This document shows positions 57,472 through 64,000 of a stretch of DNA of 64,000 nucleotides, one piece after another. Within the stretch, counting starts at the first letter, position 1, and every line of letters begins with the position of its first letter. The stretch comes from RPQJ01 sp963706755. Its GTDB lineage: Bacteria > Pseudomonadota > Gammaproteobacteria > Steroidobacterales > Steroidobacteraceae. The notes below the pieces were generated by a model, which had not been told where the DNA came from, ran no database searches, and worked only from the letters and a program-made list of their open reading frames with translations. The stretch spans positions 62,001 through 126,000 of the forward strand of contig CAVPNH010000011.1 of NCBI GenBank assembly GCA_963706755.1, given 5' to 3'. The position numbers were made by a program, and so were the translations under genes.

Positions 57472-57774
57472 ATGAAAGAGGGATACCGGACGGCGGTCCG
57501 GGCACTGATCGCAAGCCTGATCCCGGCGCTCGCGTGGGCGGGGCCGGTCAACATCAATGCGGCGGACGCGAACACGCTGGCCAGGGAACTCGACGGCATC
57601 GGGCCCGCGAAGGCGCAGGCCATCGTCGAGTACCGCCAGAAAAACGGGCCGTTCAGGAGCCCGGAAGACCTGCTGAAGGTGCAGGGCATCGGCCAGCGCG
57701 TGCTCGAGCAGAACCGCGGCAACATCCGCATTGCGGCGCCAGCACAGCCGCAGAAGGCGGCCGGCAAGACCTGA
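57472..57774 (+). CDS. ComEA-like helix-hairpin-helix DNA-binding protein
   Basis: This 100-residue protein has an N-terminal signal peptide (RALIASLIPALAWAG) after a strong AAGGAGG ribosome site. The mature part is one ComEA domain: INAADANTLARELDGIGPAK (first HhH) and SPEDLLKVQGIGQRVLEQNR (second). Such proteins bind double-stranded DNA in the periplasm and help natural transformation, although many copies exist in non-competent bacteria. No other competence genes are near. Confidence 0.88.
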   Translation: MKEGYRTAVRALIASLIPALAWAGPVNINAADANTLARELDGIGPAKAQAIVEYRQKNGPFRSPEDLLKVQGIGQRVLEQNRGNIRIAAPAQPQKAAGKT

Positions 57775-57785
57775 CGGCCACGCAG

Positions 57786-57821
57786 GCAGGGCGGCCGGCG
57801 ACCCACGGCCGGCCGCCCTGC
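57786..57821 (+). terminator. Hairpin after the ComEA-like gene
   Basis: A 13-bp perfect G/C stem (57786-57798 with 57809-57821) has a 10-base loop. No T tract follows. Confidence 0.5.
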
Positions 57822-57898
57822 CGCGCTCCGCATGGGGGCGCGGCTCGCGCGATCCGCTATCATTCGCCGGTTTCCGGGCGAATCACCACGGATCACGC

Positions 57899-58783
57899 AT
57901 GGCACGTATCAGGACGGCAGTCTTCCCGGTCGCAGGGCGCGGCACTCGTTTCCTTCCGGCCACCAAGGCCAGCCCGAAGGAAATGCTGCCCGTGGTGGAC
58001 AAGCCGCTGATCCAGTACGCGGCCGAGGAAGCCCTCGCGGCGGGCGCAGAGAAGCTGGTCTTCATCACGGGCTACTCCAAGCGCGCGATCGAGGATCACT
58101 TCGACAGGGACCTCGAGCTGGAGCAGGAACTCGAGGCGCAGGGCAAGCGCGAGCTGCTCGAGGCGGTGCGCGGAATCGTGCCATCGTATGCGAGCTGCAT
58201 CTATATCCGGCAGCCGGCGCCGCTGGGCCTCGGGCACGCGGTCCTCTGCTCGCGCCCGGCGGTGGGCGACGAGCCGTTCTTCGTGCACCTCGCCGACGAC
58301 CTGATCGACGCGGAGGAAGCCTGCCTCAAGCAGATGGGGCGGGTCTTCGCCGAGAGGCAGGCGAGCGTGCTCGGCGTCGAGACCGTGTCGCCCCAAGAGA
58401 CGGACAAGTACGGCATCGTCGCCGTGAAGCCGGTCGCAGGGCGGGTCTCGAGAGTCGAGCGCATCGTCGAGAAGCCGAAGCCGAAGGACGCGCCGTCCAC
58501 GCTCGCGGTCGTGGGCCGCTACCTGCTCACGCCGGCGATCTACGGGAAGCTCGAGACCACCGGGCGCGGCGCGGGCGGCGAGATCCAGCTCACCGACGGC
58601 ATCGCCGCGCTGATCGCCGACGAGCCGGTCTACGCCTACGCTTTCGAGGGCAAGCGCTACGATTGCGGAACGAAGCTCGGGTACCTCGAGGCGAGCGTCG
58701 AGTTTGCGCTCAAGCACCCCAACCTGGGCGAGCAGTTCGCCAATTATCTTTCCGGGCTCATGGCCGGCCGCCAGGCGCGCTGA
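57899..58783 (+). CDS. galU: UTP-glucose-1-phosphate uridylyltransferase
   Basis: This 294-residue enzyme makes UDP-glucose for envelope sugars. The nucleotide loop is VFPVAGRGTRFLPATKASPK with the downstream Lys in EMLPVVDKPLIQYAAEEAL. EKPKPKDAPSTLAVVGRYLL and GGEIQLTDGIAAL are family blocks. ATG 57899 matches the usual short N terminus. It lies 22 bases before the gabT start. Confidence 0.95.
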   Translation: MARIRTAVFPVAGRGTRFLPATKASPKEMLPVVDKPLIQYAAEEALAAGAEKLVFITGYSKRAIEDHFDRDLELEQELEAQGKRELLEAVRGIVPSYASCIYIRQPAPLGLGHAVLCSRPAVGDEPFFVHLADDLIDAEEACLKQMGRVFAERQASVLGVETVSPQETDKYGIVAVKPVAGRVSRVERIVEKPKPKDAPSTLAVVGRYLLTPAIYGKLETTGRGAGGEIQLTDGIAALIADEPVYAYAFEGKRYDCGTKLGYLEASVEFALKHPNLGEQFANYLSGLMAGRQAR

Positions 58784-58805
58784 GCCCGGATACCGCGGAG
58801 GCATC

Positions 58806-60113
58806 ATGTCCAGCAACCAGGACCTGCAGAAGCGTCGTGACGCGGCTTTCGCCCGCGGACTCGGCAACCAGTTGCCCGTGTACGTCGCGCGGGCGCGCAA
58901 CGCCGAGATGTGGGACGTGGAAGGGCGACGTTACATCGACTTCGCGAGCGGCATCGCGGTGCTGAACACCGGGCACCTGCATCCGAAAGTGCAGGCGGCG
59001 GTGGCGAAGCAGCTCGACGCCTTCAGCCACACCTGCCTCATGATCACGCCGTACGAGTCGGCGGTGGTGCTGGCCGAGAAGCTGAACCGCCTCGCGCCGG
59101 GTCCGTCGCCGAAGAAGGCGATCTTCGTGACGACGGGCGCCGAGGCCGTCGAGAACTGCATCAAGATCGCGCGCGCACACACGGGCCGTTCGGGCGTGAT
59201 CGCGTTCGGCGGCGGGTTCCACGGGCGCACGTTCATGGCCATGGCGCTCACCGGCAAGGTGGCTCCGTACAAGGCCGGGTTCGGGCCGTTCCCGGCCGAG
59301 GTCTATCACGCCCCGTACCCGATCGCGTACCACGGGGTGAGCGTCGAGGACAGCCTCGAGGCGCTCGAGCACATCTTCAAGTACGACATCGAACCGGCGC
59401 GCGTCGCGGCCATCATCATCGAGCCGGTGATGGGCGAGGGCGGCTTCTACATTGCGCCGCCCGATTTCCTGCAGGCGTTGCGCCGGCTCTGCGACCAGCA
59501 CGGCATCGTGCTCGTGATCGACGAGATCCAGACCGGATTCGCGCGCACCGGCCGCATGTTCGCGGTGGAGTACGCCGGCATCGAGCCCGACCTCATGACC
59601 ATGGCCAAGAGCCTGGCGGGCGGATTCCCGCTGGCGGCAGTGGTCGGCAAGGCCGCGATCATGGACGCCCCGGGCCCGGGCGGGCTCGGCGGCACGTATG
59701 CAGGCTCGCCGATCGCCTGCGCCGCGGCACTCGCGGTGATCGAGGCCATCGAGGAGGAGAATCTCTGCGGGCGCGCCGTGGCGATCGGCGAACTGATGAC
59801 CGGTGCGCTGCACGTACTCGCGCGCGAGATCCCGGCCATCGGCGAGGTGCGCAACCTCGGCGCGATGGTGGCGATGGAACTCGTGAAGAACCGCGACCCG
59901 CACTCGCCGGACGCCGACCTGACCAAGGCTCTCACGAAGCGCGCGGCGGAGAAGGGACTGGTGCTCCTGTCCTGCGGAATCTACGGCAACGTGATCCGCT
60001 TCCTGGTGCCGCTCACCGCGTCGGACGCGATCGTGCGCGAGGGGCTCGGCATCGTCGCGGAGTCGCTGCGGGAACTCATCGCCGAGCCCCTGAAGTCGGC
60101 GGTGAATTCATGA
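58806..60113 (+). CDS. gabT: 4-aminobutyrate-2-oxoglutarate aminotransferase
   Basis: This 435-residue class III PLP aminotransferase probably moves the amino group of GABA to 2-oxoglutarate. Key blocks are FASGIAVLNTGHLHPKV, TTGAEAVENCIKIARAHTGR, AFGGGFHGRTFMAMALTGKV, LVIDEIQTGFARTGRMFAVE and the PLP Lys in TMAKSLAGGFPLAAVVG. GabD, the usual partner, is not in the window, so a related diamine or ornithine substrate cannot be ruled out. Confidence 0.88.
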   Translation: MSSNQDLQKRRDAAFARGLGNQLPVYVARARNAEMWDVEGRRYIDFASGIAVLNTGHLHPKVQAAVAKQLDAFSHTCLMITPYESAVVLAEKLNRLAPGPSPKKAIFVTTGAEAVENCIKIARAHTGRSGVIAFGGGFHGRTFMAMALTGKVAPYKAGFGPFPAEVYHAPYPIAYHGVSVEDSLEALEHIFKYDIEPARVAAIIIEPVMGEGGFYIAPPDFLQALRRLCDQHGIVLVIDEIQTGFARTGRMFAVEYAGIEPDLMTMAKSLAGGFPLAAVVGKAAIMDAPGPGGLGGTYAGSPIACAAALAVIEAIEEENLCGRAVAIGELMTGALHVLAREIPAIGEVRNLGAMVAMELVKNRDPHSPDADLTKALTKRAAEKGLVLLSCGIYGNVIRFLVPLTASDAIVREGLGIVAESLRELIAEPLKSAVNS

Positions 60114-60144
60114 GTGGGGCCGCGATGCTGTCAAAGGTGTTCGC

Positions 60145-61239
60145 GTGAGCAGTCAACGCTCGGACCTTGCCCGCGTCACGCTGGGCGTAATCTTCATCGG
60201 GGGGCTCATCGCGGGTTCGCTGTGGATCCTGTCGCCGTTCATCGCGTCCTTTGTCTGGGCGACGATGATCGTGGTCGCCACCTGGCCCGCCATGCGCCGC
60301 CTGCAGGACCTGTTGGGGGGGCACCGGGCGCCGGCGGTCGTCGTAATGACGCTGGGCCTCCTCGCAATCCTGATCGTGCCGCTCGGCGTCGCGTTGCAGG
60401 CGATCCTTGGGCACGCGGACCAGCTCGTCGCATTGCTCGAGCGGCTTCCGGGCACCCGGTTGCCTGCGGCGCCCGAGTGGCTCGGCAAGGTGCCGCTGGC
60501 GGGGGAGCGCGTGCAGGCGGCCTGGAACCGTCTTGCCAGCGAAGGCATGGCCGACCTGATGGCGCGGGCGGCGCCCTACGCGAAAGCTACCGCAGGGTGG
60601 TTCGCCCGCCAGGCGGGCAGCTTCGCGCTCGTGCTCGTGCAGTTCATGGTGATCGTGATCCTCTCCGCGGTCCTGTATTCCGGGGGCGAGTCCTGGGCCG
60701 CGTGGGTACGGCGGTTCGGTCGGCGCCTTGCCGACGAGCAGGGCGACCGCATGGTGGTGCTCGCCGGACAGGCGATCCGTGGCGTGGCGCTTGGCGTCGT
60801 GGTCACTGCACTGCTGCAGTCGGCGCTCGGCGGCATCGGGCTCGCGATCGTGGGCGTGCCCTTCGCCGGGGTGCTGACGGCGATCATGTTCGCGCTGTGC
60901 ATCGCCCAGCTGGGGCCGATCCTGGTGTTGCTGGGGGCCACCGCGTGGGCATACGCGAGCCTGGGCGCTGGCTGGGGCACCTTCCTGCTCGCCTGGGCAC
61001 TGGTGGTCGGCCTCATGGACAACTTCGTACGGCCGGTGCTGATCCGCCGCGGGGCCGACCTCCCGCTGCTGCTGATCTTCGCGGGCGTGATGGGCGGCCT
61101 GGTGGCCTTCGGCGTCGTCGGGATATTCGTGGGACCGGTGGTGCTCGCCGTCGCCTACACGCTGCTCGACAACTGGGTGGCACCGGACGCGACCGACAGC
61201 GCCGCGGCGCCGGATGCGCTGGGACAGGCCGGGGAATGA
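60145..61239 (+). CDS. AI-2E family transporter (PerM/YdiK type)
   Basis: This 364-residue inner-membrane protein has about eight hydrophobic helices. Two at the N terminus (GVIFIGGLIAGSLWILSPFI) are followed by a soluble segment (about 85-155) and the C-terminal bundle with GIGLAIVGVPFAGVLTAIM and LMDNFVRPVLIRRGADLPLL, the family signature. TqsA in the same family exports autoinducer 2, but many members act on other substrates or ions. It starts at GTG 60145 after AAAGGTG. Confidence 0.88.
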   Translation: MSSQRSDLARVTLGVIFIGGLIAGSLWILSPFIASFVWATMIVVATWPAMRRLQDLLGGHRAPAVVVMTLGLLAILIVPLGVALQAILGHADQLVALLERLPGTRLPAAPEWLGKVPLAGERVQAAWNRLASEGMADLMARAAPYAKATAGWFARQAGSFALVLVQFMVIVILSAVLYSGGESWAAWVRRFGRRLADEQGDRMVVLAGQAIRGVALGVVVTALLQSALGGIGLAIVGVPFAGVLTAIMFALCIAQLGPILVLLGATAWAYASLGAGWGTFLLAWALVVGLMDNFVRPVLIRRGADLPLLLIFAGVMGGLVAFGVVGIFVGPVVLAVAYTLLDNWVAPDATDSAAAPDALGQAGE

Positions 61240-61323
61240 GCAAGCTGGCGGCCGGACACCGGCCACCGGGAGGCACGCGAATCATCGCCGCTGCGGCGAG
61301 GGTGCGAAAACCCTGCATCTAAT

Positions 61324-61398
61324 TGGCTCCGACACCTGGATTCGAACCAGGGACCCGCTGATTAACAGTCAGCTGCTCTACCGCTGAGCTATGTCGGA
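61324..61398 (-). tRNA. tRNA-Asn (anticodon GTT)
   Basis: The reverse strand folds into a 75-base cloverleaf. Acceptor TCCGACA pairs with TGTCGGA. The D arm has GCTC/GAGC, the anticodon stem GCTGA/TCAGC encloses loop CTGTTAA (anticodon GTT), and the T arm CCTGG/CCAGG encloses TTCGAAT. The discriminator is G, with an encoded CCA end. Confidence 0.96.
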
Positions 61399-61452
61399 AC
61401 CGGAGGGCGCGGAATTGTCCGGATTGGGGGTGCCATAGTCAAGGAACCCCGG

Positions 61453-62642
61453 TCACCCCTCGCGCAGGACCTTGCCCATGCGCTCCAGCGCATTTTCCAG
61501 CGTCTGCATGCTCACGGCGAAGGAGAACCGGATGTGGCCGGGAGCGCCGAATCCGGTGCCAGGCACCCCGGCAACCCCCGCTTTCTCGAGCAACAGCTCC
61601 GCGAACTCATGGTCGTCGGCCAGGCCACGGGCCTTGATCGCCTGCGAGACGTCGCAGAACGCGTAGAACGTGCCCGCGGCGGGAAGGACGCGGAATCCCG
61701 GCAGGGCATTCAGTCCTGAGTTGAAGAAGTCGTGGCGTGCCTTGAAGTGCCGGTTCATCTCTGCCACGCAGGCCTGGTCGCCGTTCAGCGCCGCGACCGC
61801 CGCCTTCTGCGCGATCGACGACGGATTCGACGTGCTCTGGCTCTGGATCGTGGACATCGCCTCGATGATCGCGGCCGGACCACCGCAGTAGCCGATGCGC
61901 CAGCCCGGTCATGGCATAGCTCTTCGACACGCCGTTGATGGTGACGGTGCGGTCGTAGAGGTCGGGGCAGGCCGTGAGGAAGCTCGCGAACGGCTCCTTT
62001 GCCCAGTAGATGTGCTCGTACATGTCGTCCGTGGCGATGAGCACGTCCGGGTGCCGGCGCAGCACGGCGCCGAGCGCGTGCAGTTCGGCGCTCGTGTAGG
62101 CCGCGCCGGTCGGGTTCGACGGGCTGTTCAGCATGAAGAGCCGGGTCTTCGGCGTGATGGCCGCCTCGAGCTGCGCGGCGCGTGATCTTGTAGCCCTGCT
62201 CGGGGCCGGCGTACGGCATGACCGGCGTGCCCTCGGCGAGCAGCGCGATGTCGGGGTACGACACCCAGTACGGCGCCGGGATGATCACCTCGTCGCCCGG
62301 GTCGATCACCGACATGAACAGGTTGTAGATCGTCTGCTTCGCGCCGGTGGAGACCAGGATCTGCGGCCGCGTGTACTCGATGCCGTTGTCGCGCTTGAAC
62401 TTCGCGATGATCGCGTCCTTGAGGTCGGGGATGCCCTCGACCGCGGTGTAGCGCGTGAAGCCCTTGCGGATGGCCTCGATGCCGGCCTCGGCGACGTGCG
62501 CCGGCGTGTCGAAATCGGGTTCGCCGACGCCTAGGCCGATGATGTCGCGGCCTTCGGCCTTGAGCCTGGCGACGCGGCCTGTCAGGGCGACGGTGGGTGA
62601 GGGCTTGACGCGCTTGAGGCGCTCGGCGAGGACGAGGGTCAC
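61453..62642 (-). pseudogene. Aspartate aminotransferase (class I), two frameshifts
   Basis: The product is a class I PLP aminotransferase of the bacterial AspB type, about 395 residues if repaired. It starts at GTG 62642 (LVLAERLKRVKPSPTVALTG) with GGAAGA upstream. The first frame runs to GYKIT near 62180, where one extra base shifts it. The second frame (LNSPSNPTGAAYTSAELHAL) contains the PLP Lys in INGVSKSYAMTG. Near 61905 an extra G in a GGG run shifts it again, and the third frame carries SQSTSNPSSIAQKAAVAALN to the end. Both are 1-base G/C insertions in a conserved gene, so sequencing error is at least as likely as real loss. Confidence 0.8.
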
Positions 62643-62726
62643 TGGAGTCTTCCGGGGCGGCAGGAGGGACGCGTATTTTAGAGTAAATCTGGCGTTCCAC
62701 CGAAACGCGGCTTTCACCGCGGCCCC

Positions 62727-64000
62727 ATGGAAGCAAGACCTTTCCGGCTGCGCGCGGACTATCAGCCCGCGGGCGACCAGCCCGCAGGCAATCGCGACGC
62801 CTCGATGGATGGCCTGCAGAGCGGCCTCGCGCACCAGACGCTGCTCGGCGTCACGGGCTCGGGCAAGACGTTCACCATCGCCAACGTCATCGAGCGCCTG
62901 CAGCGGCCGACGCTGGTGATGGCGCACAACAAGACGCTCGCCGCGCAGCTCTACGGCGAGTTCCGGGAGTTCTTCCCGGACAACGCGGTCGAGTACTTCG
63001 TGAGCTACTACGACTACTACCAGCCCGAGGCCTACGTGCCGTCCTCAGACACCTACATCGAGAAGGACGCCTCGGTCAACGCGCACATCGAGCAGATGCG
63101 GCTCTCGGCGACCAAGGCGCTGCTCGAGCGGCACGACTCGATCATCGTCGCGACCGTGTCCGCGATCTACGGCCTGGGCGACCCGCAGGCCTACTTCGCC
63201 ATGGTCCTGCACCTGGTCCGCGGCGAGCGCATGGACCAGCGGAAGCTCCTGCGGCGCCTGGCCGACATGCAGTACACGCGCAACGAGCTCGACCTCAGCG
63301 CCGGCACCTATCGCGTGCGCGGCGACGTAATCGACATCTTCCCGGCCGAGTCCGGGCGCGACGCGGTGCGCGTCGAGCTCTTCGACGACGAGATCGAGGC
63401 GCTGTCGTGGTTCGACCCGCTCACCGGCGAGGTGCTGCGCCGGGTGCCGCGGCTCACGGTTTACCCGTCGTCGCACTACGTCACGCCGAAGGAGCGCATC
63501 GACCAGGCGATCGGCACCATCCGCGAGGAGTTGCGCGAGCGGCTGCTCGAGCTGCGCAGGACTGAACAAGCTGGTCGAGGCGCAGCGGCTCGAGCAGCGC
63601 GTCACCTTCGACCTCGAGATGATGATGGAGGTCGGCTACTGCTCCGGCATCGAGAACTACTCGCGATACCTCTCGGGCCGCGCGGCCGGCGAGCCGCCGC
63701 CGTGCCTGTTCGACTACCTGCCCGAGGACGCGTTGCTCGTGGTCGACGAGAGCCACGTGACCGTTCCGCAGATCGGCGGCATGTACCGCGGCGACCGCTC
63801 GCGCAAGGAGACGCTGGTCGAGTACGGCTTCCGCCTGCCTTCGGCGCTCGACAACCGGCCGTTGCGCTTCGACGAATGGGAGAAGATGGCGCCGCAGATG
63901 ATCTTCGTCTCCGCGACGCCGGGTCCCTACGAGGCGCGCAAGTCCGGGGCGGTGGTGGAGCAGGTCGTGCGGCCGACAGGGCTCGTCGACCCCGAGGTCG
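62727..64000 (+). CDS. uvrB: Excinuclease ABC subunit B (5' part, with indels)
   Basis: This is the start of UvrB, the DNA-damage verification helicase; the gene runs off the window. Walker A lies in TLLGVTGSGKTFTIANVIER. The beta-hairpin region FVSYYDYYQPEAYVPSSDTY, YIEKDASVNAHIEQMRLSAT and VRGDVIDIFPAESGRDAVRV follow. Two faults appear. Residues near 22-30 (GNRDASMD) replace the usual QPAAIxxLVDGL block through three nearby extra bases. Near 63558 a further extra base shifts the frame, after which the second frame gives LNKLVEAQRLEQRVTFDLEM and IGGMYRGDRSRKETLVEYGF. Loss of uvrB is unlikely, so these are probably sequence errors. Confidence 0.88.
   Translation, partial: MEARPFRLRADYQPAGDQPAGNRDASMDGLQSGLAHQTLLGVTGSGKTFTIANVIERLQRPTLVMAHNKTLAAQLYGEFREFFPDNAVEYFVSYYDYYQPEAYVPSSDTYIEKDASVNAHIEQMRLSATKALLERHDSIIVATVSAIYGLGDPQAYFAMVLHLVRGERMDQRKLLRRLADMQYTRNELDLSAGTYRVRGDVIDIFPAESGRDAVRVELFDDEIEALSWFDPLTGEVLRRVPRLTVYPSSHYVTPKERIDQAIGTIREELRERLLELRRTEQAGRGAAARAARHLRPRDDDGGRLLLRHRELLAIPLGPRGRRAAAVPVRLPARGRVARGRREPRDRSADRRHVPRRPLAQGDAGRVRLPPAFGARQPAVALRRMGEDGAADDLRLRDAGSLRGAQVRGGGGAGRAADRARRPRG

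Overview
The window is a GC-rich chromosomal segment of a gammaproteobacterium. The gene orders thrA-thrB-thrC, trpS-scpA-scpB-rluB and gyrA-serC-serA-pheA-aroA-cmk-rpsA-ihfB-lapA-lapB all point there, as does the reverse-strand run mtaD-ubiG-HAD phosphatase-rmuC-SDR beside gyrA. The order around gyrA resembles Pseudomonas and Xanthomonas-type genomes. The high GC and the DUF6502 genes would suit a Xanthomonadales, Steroidobacter or Nevskia relative, but the genus cannot be named from this sequence.

Region 1 (1-9.6 kb) is accessory and partly decayed. It holds a secreted PhoD-like phosphatase, a small secreted protein with an in-frame stop at codon 3, a quinone oxidoreductase, a deleted GFA-family gene, a frameshifted SMP-30 gene, a TPP-dependent enzyme, an Hcp-like protein with a signal peptide, a PNPOx-like protein, a secreted hypothetical protein and a MobA-like nucleotidyltransferase. 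Region 2 (9.7-17.5 kb) holds the threonine operon with a NERD-domain gene translationally coupled to it, a small palindromic repeat element, an M20 dipeptidase and TatD. Region 3 (17.6-22.6 kb) is a coupled adaptor/ATPase/two-permease ABC exporter and a YgjP-like metallopeptidase. Region 4 (22.7-29.2 kb) holds DAHP synthase, a Prx5-type peroxiredoxin, etfBA, rsgA, a Ste24-type protease and orn.

Region 5 (29.2-33.9 kb) is the most unusual part. Two DUF6502 genes, one intact and one broken, flank a reverse-strand gene for a secreted protein. That gene contains about 1.6 kb of 135-bp tandem repeats, each encoding a 45-residue unit made of AIIGGD hexapeptides, followed by a DUF5666-like beta domain. 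A perfect CRP-type palindrome lies in the gene-free stretch beside it. Outside the array this segment looks less GC-rich than its surroundings.

Region 6 (33.9-64 kb) is almost entirely housekeeping: a PpiC lipoprotein, BolA, YciI, YciB, YciO, TrpS, ScpA, ScpB, an RluB-like protein lacking its catalytic Asp, the mtaD-ubiG cluster, gyrA through lapB, a ComEA-like protein, GalU, GabT, an AI-2E family permease, tRNA-Asn, an aspartate aminotransferase and the start of uvrB.

Several conserved genes (SMP-30, aspartate aminotransferase, uvrB) and the repeat array carry single-base indels, mostly in G/C runs. At least some of the apparent pseudogenes may therefore be sequencing errors. All calls come from reading the sequence; no database search was run.
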